Origin: a virus
Reading direction: 5' to 3' (one strand)
DNA length: 64,000 nt
Virus record (IMG/VR): IMGVR_UViG_3300021406_000010
Coordinates: 1-64,000 of that record
In this document: piece after piece, positions 47,633 through 57,700 of the stretch
Numbering within the stretch: position 1 is the stretch's first letter
How the letters are laid out: every line of letters begins with the position of its first letter
The notes under the pieces: model-generated
The model's input: only the letters and a program-made list of their open reading frames with translations
Databases searched by the model: none
Told to the model about the DNA's origin: nothing
Translations under genes and position numbers: made by a program

Positions 47633-48291
47633 GGTGGCCTCCCTGCAGTCATTCCCATGATAATGCAGGGTTGCTTGCTAATGAAACCCGGTCCGGGGAG
47701 CTGTCCACGATGACGGTGCCCCGGACGTCCAGCACGAGCCACCTGTCGGGGATGGCGCAGCCCACGACGCAGTCCGGGCCGTGCTGGTGGCGGTCGTACT
47801 CCCCGCCGATCAGCTCCCAGTCCCGCAGGTCGGCCGCCGTCCGCCACAGCTGCCAGCCGGCCGTCCGGTCGCACTGGACCTGCAGCCCAACCTGCAGCCC
47901 GTAGGGAAGGTCGAACAGCCGCGTGCGGGGGATGCCCGGTGCCGTGACGTGCAGGTCGTGGTAGGAGGGAGGGCCTCCGGGCGGGTAATCCCTCACGGCC
48001 AACGGCCCTCATGACCTCGTCCTTCCAGGCGATCCCGGCGGTGCCCGACCACTGCATCAGGCCGTGCAGGAACCGCATGGCCCCCTCGTCCCAGCGGGAC
48101 TCGTCCCCGGTGACGGACAGGAAGCCGCGCTCGTCCTCGGTCATCACCAGCAGCTCGGTGCCGTCGGCGGCCGGGATGACGATGCGGAACCGGGAAAGTT
48201 GCGGGATGTTGCTCGCGACGATGGCCCCTGGCGGCGCGGTTACCCTGCCTGGCAGCCGGGCGGTCATGTGGTCACGGGGGTCCGGCTGCAC
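47554..48291 (-). CDS. Hypothetical protein; only the first ~96 residues look genuine
   Basis: GTG 48291. RFRIVIPAADGTELLVMTED and MRFLHGLMQWSGTAGIAWKD look like real protein. After about residue 98 the frame becomes Pro/Arg/Gly-rich and overlaps the 117-residue gene completely, so the true end is probably near 48000 and a stop was lost, or a +1 shift joins the two. Confidence 0.5.
   Translation of the reverse strand: MQPDPRDHMTARLPGRVTAPPGAIVASNIPQLSRFRIVIPAADGTELLVMTEDERGFLSVTGDESRWDEGAMRFLHGLMQWSGTAGIAWKDEVMRAVGREGLPARRPSLLPRPARHGTGHPPHAAVRPSLRAAGWAAGPVRPDGRLAAVADGGRPAGLGADRRGVRPPPARPGLRRGLRHPRQVARAGRPGHRHRGQLPGPGFISKQPCIIMGMTAGRPPWNGDHPTRSCTLTETRCGSATCPGR
47649..48002 (-). CDS. Hypothetical protein, about 117 residues
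   Basis: TTG 48002 or GTG 47996. SYHDLHVTAPGIPRTRLFDL, WQLWRTAADLRDWELIGGEY and WLVLDVRGTVIVDSS have natural composition. A second frame through the same DNA is the open end of the upstream gene; this frame looks like the real one. Function unknown. Confidence 0.55.
   Translation of the reverse strand: MAVRDYPPGGPPSYHDLHVTAPGIPRTRLFDLPYGLQVGLQVQCDRTAGWQLWRTAADLRDWELIGGEYDRHQHGPDCVVGCAIPDRWLVLDVRGTVIVDSSPDRVSLASNPALSWE
47661..47683 (-). promoter_or_regulatory. Promoter element, reverse type
   Basis: Minus strand TAGCAAGCAACCCTGCATTA matches the copy at 36325 (GCAAGCAATCCTGTATT). TG-CATTAT would be the -10 for the gene starting at 47632. Confidence 0.45.
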
Positions 48292-48532
48292 CGGGGCCTC
48301 CCTTCAGCTGGGCCTCCAGCGGGGCAAACGGGTCATCGGAGGGGACGGCCGACTCCCAGCCGGGATTCGCTGCCTCCCACGCCTCCCGGCGGTCTATGGC
48401 CGCCCGTAGCGTCCTGGGGCAGCACGGGCCAGGGTGCAACTCGGGAAGCGAGCAGTGATGGTCGATGAGGCCGTCCTCGGACTGGGCGAGGCGGCAGGAC
48501 CGCTGCGGGTGCTCGGCGAACTTAGCTGTCAT
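48272..48532 (-). CDS. Cys/His hypothetical protein, 86 residues
   Basis: ATG 48532 in an ATGA overlap. RSCRLAQ, DHHCSLPELHPGPCC: a possible C-x-n-H-x2-C-C metal site, then helices. Function unknown. Confidence 0.6.
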   Translation of the reverse strand: MTAKFAEHPQRSCRLAQSEDGLIDHHCSLPELHPGPCCPRTLRAAIDRREAWEAANPGWESAVPSDDPFAPLEAQLKGGPGAAGPP

Positions 48533-48813
48533 ATGCCCGTCACCACCAGGCGGAATGAGCGCTTCACCATCAGGCCGAGTATCTCGTCCAGCTGCCACCG
48601 GGTGGCGGCCGGGACGTCAAGCGCCAGCGGCGGGAGCGCCCCCGGCAGCGCGGACGCGGCCAGGACCACGCCGCTGAATCCCTCCAGGCAGGGAGTCTCC
48701 TCCACCCGCAGGAACTCCTCGCCCCGGTCGCGCAGGATGCGCTCCGCCTGCTCCCTGAGGCCGGGCGCGCAGAACGCCATCGGCGGCGGGACCGGGTCAT
48801 CGGGGCTGGTCAT
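48529..48813 (-). CDS. Hypothetical protein, 94 residues
   Basis: ATG 48813 in an ATGA overlap with the polyvalent gene. FCAPGLREQAERILRDRGEE then FSGVVLAASALPG; compact alpha/beta. No family recognised. Confidence 0.6.
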   Translation of the reverse strand: MTSPDDPVPPPMAFCAPGLREQAERILRDRGEEFLRVEETPCLEGFSGVVLAASALPGALPPLALDVPAATRWQLDEILGLMVKRSFRLVVTGI

Positions 48814-51800
48814 GGCAAGGATCCTCCTCCCAGCGGGAAGCCTACATCGTCCTTGCCACGGCGCACCCGCAGCTCGGCGAACCGCACCCCCACCGGAGGC
48901 CGGGCGGCCGACATGTCCTCGCCATCTTCCAGGAACCCGAGCGTCATGTGCGGCTTCCACTGCCGGTGCTCACTGGCCGACAGGTCTTCCAGGGCCTCCC
49001 GCAGCGCGGTGATGCCAGGCGCGTGCACGTGGGTGAACGCCGGGACCTTGCCGTCGTCGCCCGGCGGGAAGGACCCGACCCCCTGCAGCACCGCGTCCAT
49101 CGGGGGATGCGCGGCGGCGGCGGTCCTGGCCCGGTCGCAGGCGGCGGCGTACGCCTCGTCGCTGACGTCCGCCCCCAGGTAGACCAGGGTGACGTGCTGG
49201 TGGTCGACGGCGCCCGGCAGCGGCTCGACCAGGCCGCTGGGGACGGGCAGGTAGATCATCCCGGAGCGGGGCTTCAGGTCATAGCCGGAGGCGGCGGTGA
49301 CCGGCGGGAGCTGGTGGACGCGCCTGCGGTAGTTGCTGACCAGCGCCATGGCGTCGGCATGGTGGCGCAGGAAGTCGCCACCCGATCCCGGCTCGATCGC
49401 GTCGAGGGCGGTGGCGTAGTGCCGGGCGAACTCCGGGCCGTGCATTACCTCGTCGGGGAGCCTGGCCAGCGGGTCCAGCCCGGCATGGTGGATGTGCAGC
49501 AGGTGCCCCGCCTCGTGGGCGACGGTGCCCCGGCGCCAGTGCTCCGGGTACAGCAGCGCCACCCCGGGGTGCCCGTCGATGAGCGCCACGCTGGAGGCAC
49601 CGCGTCGCGGGTCCTGGTGGGCGATGACGGAAGCGCGGGCCGCCTTGGCCGCCGGGTAGCCGCCAGCCGCCAGGGCGTGGCGCAGGATGGCCGACCCTGC
49701 CTCGCTCGGCATGCCCAGCAAGCCGCTGAAGTCGTCGGGGTCTCGGTCGTCGAGCGGGGCGGCGAGGGCGGGATGGTCAGCGTAGGCGCGATCCTGGGCG
49801 ATGCGGATGACGGCCTTGTGCGGGCGGTCGGCCGCCCAGGCGCTCAGCGGGCTCCACGCTCCACCGCGCGCTGACTCCCGGCGGCGTGGCTCCAACGATG
49901 AGGCCGTCCTGCTTGGAGGCTCATGCGGAACCCTGCTCGCGATCTTGCCCTGGTTCAGGATGATGTGGCCGACGAAGTCCTTGGGCGGGTGGAACTCCAG
50001 CACGTCGGCGCCGGCGTCCCTGGCCTGCTGCACGCTGTCCACCATTGCCTTCAGGCTAGAAAGGCCAGCCTTCCGGACCACGGCGTCTGGCGCCATCTCG
50101 ATGCGGTCCACTTTCGGCCCGTAGAGCCTGGCGACCTCAGGATCGTGGGACACGAACAGCCCGGCGTTGTCCCAGGCGTCGATGCCCGTCAGGGCGCGCT
50201 CCTTGCGCCCGTAACCGTGGTAATAGACGCGAGGGCGGACTGGCTTCCGCGCTGCCCCTGACTTGCGCACCTTCTCCCACGACGCGGCGAATCCCGGGTG
50301 CAGCGGCAGTCCCTTCATCTCCCCTGGGGTGAACCACCCGTGGCCGGAAGACTCCCAGTCGGCGTCCGGGTCGCCGCCGCGCGGGGCGAACCGGGAGGGG
50401 GAGTCCATCACCACGGTCGAATAGGCCCATCCGCCATGATCGTCAGTGTGGGTCCGGACGTGCCGCAGGCCGCCCGGCAGCGGCCCCAGCTCCTCCTCGG
50501 CCTCCCGCCGCGCCCCTTCCTCGGGGGACTCGCCGCGTCGCAGCGCCCCGCCGGGCGTCGACCAGGTGCCCCCGTGCTGGACGTAAGGGGAGCGGTGCTG
50601 CAGGAGGTAGCGGTACTGGCCGTCATCGCCCCGGTGGCGGACGAGCAGCCCGGCCGCGCCCGCCGTGCCCCAGTGGGAATGGCCCTGGGCGCAGGTGGTG
50701 TAGTCTTCGGTGTCGCCCTCGTCGTCATCCTCGCCTGGCATCGAGGTGACTTCCATGCCGATCCGGCGGATGACCCGGACGGGGTGCTTGCTGGTGAAGG
50801 TGCTTGCGTTGAAGTCGTGACGGTAGGGACCGAGCGGCTCTACCTCGTAGACGTACGCCTGCTCTCCCGGTCGCCCGGGACGGCCGAAGGCGGGGATCGC
50901 CCCGGTAGCCAGCTCGGCGAATGTCCGGGCCGATGACTCACGATCGGTGAAGTACACGCTGCCTGGGTCACTCCCCTTCATCGTCCTCTCGTGAGACTGC
51001 GCGGGGTCCAGGACGTGGCCGGGATCATAGGGCTTGTTCGTGCCGTGGAAGAAGCGCTGTGGCTCCTCCTCCAGCGCCGACGTGACGTCCATGCCGTGGC
51101 TGAGGCGATGATGCGTCCAGGCGGGGTCATCCTTCAGGCGCGTCCTGGCCTGGTGATCCGGGGGCGCCCAGGAGATGCCCATCAGCCGGACGGGAGCGCC
51201 CTTGCGGATCGGCACCTCGGCGTGATCCTCGTGCCCCCTCTCGTCATAGCGGGTAGTGCCCAGCTCGTCGAGGACGCCAGGGTCTTCCTCGATGTGCTCG
51301 CGGGCAGGCGCCTGGGCGTGCAACATGACCGGAGTGGCCCCCGGCACGGGCCTGGTGATGAGGTTCCCCTCGGCATACCCCTTGGCCGTCTCCCGGTTCC
51401 CGGACCAGTTCACCCCCGTGCCCTGGCCGACGTGGCGCAGCAGCAGCCGCGCCCGCTGGCGCACCGGCAGGGACTCATCGTGCACCTGCTCATGGACGCC
51501 GGGCGGCAGCAGGACGCTCAGCCCCCGGTGCACCTGGGCTGGCAGCCTGACGTGCTCCCACTCGGTGATCGCCGGGTGCTCGTAGCGCCACATCCGGTGG
51601 TCGGCCTCGTGCCGCCCGCTGCCGCCGTCGTTACGGTCGCTTCCGCAGTAAGGGCACGGGTCCGGCTCGTCTTCGTCGCCTAGCGCTGCCTCGGCCTGCA
51701 GGCCGCCGCCGGTCATGTCGCGGGAGGCAGTGCGGCCTGGCAGGTTCCGCTGGTGGCTCTCCCAGTCGCCGTAGGCGCCCCCGAGGGTCTCGTCTTCGTC

Positions 51801-54713
51801 CCACAGGCGCCTCGGGATGGGCATCAGGTCAGGCTGGCGCCCTAGCGGCACCTCGCGCACGACGCGCAGCGGGTGGCGCGACATCCAGGAGTTCGGGGCC
51901 GGGCCGAACTCAGGGTCGTGCCCGCTGACCTCCTCCCTGTCAGGGAGCACGGGACCAGTCGGCTCGACCTCGAAGACGCGCCCCTGGTGGGGGGTCTTGG
52001 CCTGTGCGGCGAAGTCTGCCGCCTCGTCCCGGTCGTCGGTCGCGTAGACGTGCTCGCGCTTCCTGTCCCAGGTCCTGTCCGGGGAGTTGCTCGGGTGACC
52101 GGGGCTGATCAGGTCGCCTGGCCTGAAGGGGAAGCGGGCACCGTGGTAGATCGGCACGCTCTCGTCGCGGGCGGCCGTGTGCTGCCCGGCCGGCGGCCCG
52201 TCGCCGATCATGTCCCTGAACCGCTGGTGGTGGTAGGTGAAGTCGTCCCCGGCGTGCTTCGAGATCTTGTTGAGCACCGCCCCGTAGGCCCGCGCCCACT
52301 CCGGCCCGTGGGACTCCTCGTCCGGCGCGTGCTCGTTCGGCTTCCGGCCATGGGCGAGCAGGACGACGTGGTGGGCGCACTCGTGGGCGGCGGTGCCGTA
52401 GTCCCACATCTGCGGGTGCAGGGTGACGCCGGGATGGCCGTCCAGCCACGCGGGGTTGGACGTCTTCCGCTCCGGGTGCGGGTGCCGGGAGACGAACGAC
52501 CCTTCCGTCAGCTCGGCCGGGTACCCGGCGTGCCGCAGGAGGTGGCCCACCATCTCATCGCCCTCGTCGCCCGTGGGGAAGGGCATGCCCAGCCTCGGGT
52601 GCTGCCGGCGGACCTCCTGCTGGGCCAGGGCAGTAGCGGCGTGCCACGGCTCGTGCCCGCGCAGGCCCCACTCATCCATCTCCCGGTCCAGGTCGGCGGC
52701 GTCGCGGATAAGCGGCTCGTCCTCGGGGACGTGCGCGGCGGTCTTCCCGAACGGGTCGTCGGCCTCCCCGCGCCGCATGTAGGCGTCATACTCGGCCGGG
52801 ACGGCCTTCCGGTGCTCGCGCCAGTGCCGGTAGCTGGCGAGGTAGTCATCCCCCGGCTGGTAGTCGCCGTGCTCCTGGGTCCGGACGTACGGCACGGGAA
52901 CACCAAGCCGCCAGGCGACCGCCGCCCGGTGGTGGCCGCCTCCTACTTCCCAGGCGCCCTCGTCATGGTGGGCGACCTCAACCGGGTGCTCGAAGCCGTG
53001 CTCGCGGACGTGTGCCTCCAGGTCTGCCATGTAGCGCGGCTCGCGGCGCAGCAGGTCAGCAGTTACCCCGGCGATGTCATGGTGAGGGTAGTCCGTGAAG
53101 GTCAGCCGACTGAGGTCGCCAGGGTGCAGGACGCCAGACTCTGCCTCATCCTCGTCGTCTAGCGCGGCGGTCTTGGGCGCGTGGGCCAGCTCCCGGATGC
53201 GGTGCAGCACCCCGCCCGGAGCGTATGCGACGTACTTTTCTGTCACGTTTGAAACGTCGTCCCAGCCGGTGCCATCCGGCCCGAACGCCATGTCGCGGCC
53301 CGCGTGCAGCCGGTCCCACAGCGCCCTCGCCTCGCGGGTGCGCAGCGGCTCCTCCAGCCGCAGGATGGCCCGCGCCTCGGCCAGCACCGCGCGGGCCTGC
53401 GCCAGGACGGCCGGGGGAAAATCGGCGAGCGAGTGCTGCGGGAGGTGCGGCGGGGAAACGCTCCAGCGCATGGCGGTGACGTCGTAGGCGGCGTAGGGCC
53501 TGATGGCGGTGACGCCGTCCTCGCCGCCGCCGATCGCCTGGTTGCAGTAGGCGGTGAGCGACCAGGCACCCCCGAACGGCGGGTGCCAGTCCGGGTCGTT
53601 GAACCGGGCGCGGAGCACCGCGTTCAGGGACTGCGTGACCTGGTCATCGCTCATGGCCGACAGGGCGGGTGAATGGGACCGGGCGCAGTCATAGTCCGCG
53701 CCTATGAGCACGTCCAGGTCCTGCGCCTCGTCGTTGGGGCGGCTGCCCGCCCACTCCGACGCCGACCCCCCGGCTATGTAGACCCGCAGCCAGGACTGCC
53801 AGTCGCTGCTCGCGATGCCGGAGTCCGCCCGCAGTGCCTGGTCCAGGCGGGTCATGATGGCCTCGCGGACCTCCGGGCGAAGCTGGCGGTCCTCATCGAA
53901 CAGGCGGGGGTCAAGGCCGGTGGTCGCCGAGAAGATCCCGGAGGAGGGCGACCAGCGGGCTGCTGCCGTCCTGTGCCGGTGCAGCTCCGGCATCAGGCAA
54001 CCCCGCGCCCTGGTCACCCGGACCTCCTCCAGCCCGGCATCCCGTGCCGCCATGTAGCGGTGCTCGCCGTCTTCCAGGATGGTCCCGTGCGAGCAGGTTA
54101 CGAGGGAGCCGGGGACCGTGCCATGGTCCTCGGCGTAGCCGCGCAGGGCCGCCTGCTCCCGGGCAGCCCCTGCCGCTGCTTCGTCACCGTATCTCTTCTG
54201 CGGCTCGTCCTCGGGATGGCGGTACTCCCACACGTCGCCCAGGGTCATCCCCGGGTGGTTCATCGAGGCTACGCCGTGCAGGTCATCAAGCGGCACCATC
54301 GCGCCCCGGTCCTGCGGGCCGGGGCCTTCCGCCGCCCCGGTCACGCTTTTGGGCGGAACGTGCTCCCGCAGGACGCGCACGGGATGCCTGGAGCGGTACG
54401 CCTCTGGCTCGATGCCGCCTTCCTGCAGCTCCGGGTCGGGCTCCATCGGCCCGGTGGGCTGGACCACATACACGCGAGGGGTACTCCCGGGGTTCGCGCG
54501 CACCGCCTCGTCAGCGAAGAAGTCCGCCATCTCGTGCGTGGTGGAGGCGTAGACGTGCTCCCTGGCCCCGCCCTCGCCGATGGCCCCGAGGTCATCGTTC
54601 GCGGGAAATCCGGGAGCGACCAGGTCACCGCGCCTGAGCTTGCGGTGTGTGCCGTGATACCAGGGGCCGCCCGCGTCCGCCCCCCCGGTCACGCTTTTGG
54701 GCCAGGCTCCCAT
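48810..54713 (-). CDS. Giant polyvalent protein: Arr x3, ART, ParB-like x2, nucleotidyltransferase, two metallopeptidases, Nudix, 2H phosphoesterase
   Basis: 1,967 residues. In order (rough positions): Arr-type ADP-ribosyltransferase 17-115 (WYHGTH, YVVQPTGP, SRHPVRVL); ParB-like near 210 (EDGEHRYMAARDAG); nucleotidyltransferase near 320 (GGSASEW, DLDVLIG); ParB-like 595 (GGGHHRAAVAWRLG); metallopeptidase 776 (AAHECAHHVV, SHGPEW); Arr 857 (IYHGAR, FEVEPTGP); R-S-E ADP-ribosyltransferase 1063 (VHRGLS, EDHAE); Arr 1224 (FFHGTN, YEVEPLGP); Nudix 1390-1411 (GGALRRGESPEEGARREAEE); another ART-like unit 1498 (VYYHGYG, GLFVSHDPEVARLYG); metallopeptidase 1730 (VAHEAGHLLH, HGPEFARHY); 2H phosphoesterase 1841 and 1922 (HVTLVYLG, HMTLGFLE). 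Such multi-enzyme phage proteins are thought to enter the host with DNA and act on host defences. Acidic linkers with TA[AS] may be cleavage sites. Confidence 0.85.
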   Translation of the reverse strand: MGAWPKSVTGGADAGGPWYHGTHRKLRRGDLVAPGFPANDDLGAIGEGGAREHVYASTTHEMADFFADEAVRANPGSTPRVYVVQPTGPMEPDPELQEGGIEPEAYRSRHPVRVLREHVPPKSVTGAAEGPGPQDRGAMVPLDDLHGVASMNHPGMTLGDVWEYRHPEDEPQKRYGDEAAAGAAREQAALRGYAEDHGTVPGSLVTCSHGTILEDGEHRYMAARDAGLEEVRVTRARGCLMPELHRHRTAAARWSPSSGIFSATTGLDPRLFDEDRQLRPEVREAIMTRLDQALRADSGIASSDWQSWLRVYIAGGSASEWAGSRPNDEAQDLDVLIGADYDCARSHSPALSAMSDDQVTQSLNAVLRARFNDPDWHPPFGGAWSLTAYCNQAIGGGEDGVTAIRPYAAYDVTAMRWSVSPPHLPQHSLADFPPAVLAQARAVLAEARAILRLEEPLRTREARALWDRLHAGRDMAFGPDGTGWDDVSNVTEKYVAYAPGGVLHRIRELAHAPKTAALDDEDEAESGVLHPGDLSRLTFTDYPHHDIAGVTADLLRREPRYMADLEAHVREHGFEHPVEVAHHDEGAWEVGGGHHRAAVAWRLGVPVPYVRTQEHGDYQPGDDYLASYRHWREHRKAVPAEYDAYMRRGEADDPFGKTAAHVPEDEPLIRDAADLDREMDEWGLRGHEPWHAATALAQQEVRRQHPRLGMPFPTGDEGDEMVGHLLRHAGYPAELTEGSFVSRHPHPERKTSNPAWLDGHPGVTLHPQMWDYGTAAHECAHHVVLLAHGRKPNEHAPDEESHGPEWARAYGAVLNKISKHAGDDFTYHHQRFRDMIGDGPPAGQHTAARDESVPIYHGARFPFRPGDLISPGHPSNSPDRTWDRKREHVYATDDRDEAADFAAQAKTPHQGRVFEVEPTGPVLPDREEVSGHDPEFGPAPNSWMSRHPLRVVREVPLGRQPDLMPIPRRLWDEDETLGGAYGDWESHQRNLPGRTASRDMTGGGLQAEAALGDEDEPDPCPYCGSDRNDGGSGRHEADHRMWRYEHPAITEWEHVRLPAQVHRGLSVLLPPGVHEQVHDESLPVRQRARLLLRHVGQGTGVNWSGNRETAKGYAEGNLITRPVPGATPVMLHAQAPAREHIEEDPGVLDELGTTRYDERGHEDHAEVPIRKGAPVRLMGISWAPPDHQARTRLKDDPAWTHHRLSHGMDVTSALEEEPQRFFHGTNKPYDPGHVLDPAQSHERTMKGSDPGSVYFTDRESSARTFAELATGAIPAFGRPGRPGEQAYVYEVEPLGPYRHDFNASTFTSKHPVRVIRRIGMEVTSMPGEDDDEGDTEDYTTCAQGHSHWGTAGAAGLLVRHRGDDGQYRYLLQHRSPYVQHGGTWSTPGGALRRGESPEEGARREAEEELGPLPGGLRHVRTHTDDHGGWAYSTVVMDSPSRFAPRGGDPDADWESSGHGWFTPGEMKGLPLHPGFAASWEKVRKSGAARKPVRPRVYYHGYGRKERALTGIDAWDNAGLFVSHDPEVARLYGPKVDRIEMAPDAVVRKAGLSSLKAMVDSVQQARDAGADVLEFHPPKDFVGHIILNQGKIASRVPHEPPSRTASSLEPRRRESARGGAWSPLSAWAADRPHKAVIRIAQDRAYADHPALAAPLDDRDPDDFSGLLGMPSEAGSAILRHALAAGGYPAAKAARASVIAHQDPRRGASSVALIDGHPGVALLYPEHWRRGTVAHEAGHLLHIHHAGLDPLARLPDEVMHGPEFARHYATALDAIEPGSGGDFLRHHADAMALVSNYRRRVHQLPPVTAASGYDLKPRSGMIYLPVPSGLVEPLPGAVDHQHVTLVYLGADVSDEAYAAACDRARTAAAAHPPMDAVLQGVGSFPPGDDGKVPAFTHVHAPGITALREALEDLSASEHRQWKPHMTLGFLEDGEDMSAARPPVGVRFAELRVRRGKDDVGFPLGGGSLP
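54336..54705. repeat. 19-bp direct repeat flanking an Arr module
   Basis: CCCGGTCACGCTTTTGGGC occurs at 54336-54354 and again at 54686-54704. On the minus strand both encode PKSVTG and bound the first Arr module of the 1,967-residue protein. Confidence 0.75.
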
Positions 54714-57700
54714 GACCCTTCCGGGCCGTCGCCCGCCGCCGCGATCACCCGCAGCGCCAGGTCATGCACCGCCTCGGCGACCTCCCGGGCGACCGGGGCG
54801 TCCTCCAGCCTGACGGCCACCGCCAGCAGCCGCTCCCCGGTGAACCGCAGGAACCCCGGGATGGCGGCGAGCAGCTCCCGTGCCTCGTCCGCAGCAGTGC
54901 CGGCGGTGATGGCGGCCGGGACCACGTCGGCGACGGGGGAGATGACCATGCCCTGCGAGGCGGACTCCTCGTTGTCGCCGACCCGGCGGATGACGCGCAG
55001 CGGATGCGCGGACTTCCACTCATCGCCGTTGTAGCCGCCCTTCACCTCGCCGGTCGGCGCCACCTCGTAGACGTGGCCGCCAGCGTCCCGGGCGTAGTCC
55101 CGCGCCCCGGTCAGGTCGGTGGTGAAGTGGTTGAACTGCGAGCGCGGTCCCTCGTCGCCCCACGCGTTGGTCGGATGGCCGACAGTGACCTGGCTGCCCT
55201 CGCGCAGCCGCTTCGACCGGCTGCCATGGTAGAAGGGGCCGGTGACCTGCTGCTCCTTGCTGACGTAACCGCCCTCCGGGCCGTGCGTCTGGTACCGCCA
55301 GGTGAACGACGGGGGACCAGGTGGCTCCAGGGCGGCCTCGTGCCGGGAACCGCCGTCGTCCTCGTCCGGCTCGTGCAGGTGCCGGTACTCCTCCGGGACC
55401 GGCATCTCCCGCTTGACGTCGAACCCGGCGCGGCTGCGCACGTCATCGTCGTTGTTGCCGCGCGGCCACCCGTCCTTCAGGTAGAACGGGTCCTTCTCCA
55501 GGTCATCGGCCTTCGGCGTCACCTGGTAGACGCGCGGCGGACGGCCGAGCGTCAGGCTGGCCTTCTCCGCGTAGCCCCAGGCGTGCGCCAGGCCCGCCGT
55601 GGCGTACCCGTGCGTGCCCTCGTGGTCCATCCCGAAAGCGCGGCCACGGCCGGGAGTGACCTCCTGCAGGCCCTCCTCGGTGGTGCCATGGTAGTAGGGG
55701 CCCCTCGCGGGCAGCCCCTGCCGGTGGCGCTCGACGTTCTCGTCCAGGCGCGCCTGCCTGCCTGCAGCCGCCTCCGGGCTGACGTCGAAGGCGTGCGAGC
55801 AGTTAGCGCAGGTGGCCGTGCTCCCGCGACTGCCCGGCTGCCGCTCGCGGCTCCCGCACTGAGGGCACCTCTCCTGCGTCATCAGGGCCAGCTCGCGCTC
55901 GAACTCCGGGGATCGCCTGACCGGCTGGTGCCCCTCCCCGGGGAAGTGATGGACGGGGGCCTTGTGGCTGTCTGAGCAGTTCACGCAGAAGGGGGCCTCA
56001 CCGGGAACGCGCTCCTCGGCCCCGGACGCCTCATCGCGGTGGCGCGCCCACAGGAACCCGTCCAGGTCGCGCTCTGGCGCGATCCTGGTGTGCGGGCCGC
56101 CTTTGGTGGCGGCCGTCACCTCATGCCCCTCCCCGAAGTGCGCCTCCAGCTCCCGGGCCGCCGTGTGCTGCCGTGGCTCGTCCGCGTCAGCGGCATGCGG
56201 GAACCCCGGGTAGGAGGTCCGCTTCCGCTCGCCGCTCGGGTAGTTCAGCGGGGCGGGCCGGTCCTGCGCCTCCGCGCCGTGGAACGGCCCCCTGCGCCCG
56301 TCGGCGAACGGCTCGTCCTCGTGCGGGGAGTAGGCGACGTAGGCGCGGATGCTGGGCCAGTGAGCCGCGTTGGCGCCGTTCGCCCGGTGGTGCCCGTCGG
56401 CCACCTGGAACACGCCGTGGCGGTGCACCAGGACCACCGGGGGAACCTTGTCGCGCTGCCGGTGGTCCCTGAACCCGTCGGCGGCGCGCTTCACGCGGGG
56501 GTCCCACGGCTCGGCCTTCATGTAGTCGATGCGGCTGGTGTCCACCGTGCGCGGGCGGAACCGGATCTCTGACCCCGGGTAGCCGGTGAGCGGGTGCAGT
56601 TCACCGGTGGACTCGGCATAGGGATGTCCTGGCCGGTCGTGGTACAGCTCGGCAGCAGCATCGCCGATGTCCCAGCCGTATCCGTTGCCCGTGTCCGGCC
56701 CGAATCCCTCAGGCGCCCCGTGGACTTCAGGGTCCCCGTACAGGTGCGGGTGCCGCCTCCCGATCTCCTCCCAGGTGAGACCGTCATCGTCTCGGCCAGC
56801 CTCCAGGACGGCCTGGCGGTGCTGCGGGGTGCCCCCCAGCTCGGTCAGCGGCCTGCGGCAGTAGTGGCAGCGCAGCTCCGCCGACGGGTCGCGGACCTCG
56901 TACCGGCCCGAAGACCGGCCAGCAGGCTCCCCGAAGGGGCCGTTCAGCTGGGGCATGTCCCCGCCGGGGAAGATGCCGTGCTCGTCGTGCTCCGGCTCGC
57001 CCTCGGCGAACGTGTGGTGCACCCCGATGCCATGGGCGCGGTCCTCAGCGTGCGACTGCTCGCAGGTGAGGTTGCAGTACCTTCCCTGGTCGTACTCGCC
57101 CCGGTCCCAGCGCTCGTCCCGGGCGCGGTCCCGGGCCAGGGCCGCCTCCACCTCCGGGGAGTGGCCGTCCTCCGGCCAGTGACGCACCTCGGCGCCCTCG
57201 CGGCGGGAGCAGTGCAGGCACTGCGGCACCTCATCTGGGTCGCGCTCGGTGATACCGTCGTCCTCACCCCTGCGCATGGCCCAGGCGAAGCCATGCTCAT
57301 CCTGCTCAGGCGGCATCCGCCGGTAGGACTGATGGTCCTCGTCATCCATGTCGTCCCAGGGCTCGCCATCGTCGTCCTCGCCGCTCGCGGCAGCCTCCAG
57401 GGCGGCAGTGCGCCCGTCGTCATTGCCCTCCAGGTAGCGCATGGCCTCGTCGTGCCCCGGCCCGGCGAACATCCGGTCGATATCGCGGCCGGCATCCCGC
57501 CCGGCCCTCTCGCGGCCCGCCAGCTCGTGGTGCTCGGCCAGCGCCGCGTGCCAGTCGTCGGAAGTGCCCCAGCGGTAGTGGTGCCGGGTGCTATCCGGCG
57601 TGAACGGCTGGTCGCCCTCCACGTGCGGCGGCGTTCCCGGGTCGAGTTCCTTGTGCCGCCAGGCGTCCTCGGTGACCTCCGTCGGGCCGGAGCGCGAGGT

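Noticed and set aside
48810-54713. Calling the Arr modules an antibiotic (rifampin) resistance gene
   Set aside because: The fold signature matches Arr-type enzymes, but the modules are fused into a giant phage protein with divergent residues; a resistance role is not supported.
51873-55034. Long plus-strand frames of 429 and 453 codons
   Set aside because: Antisense to polyvalent modules with clear catalytic motifs on the minus strand.
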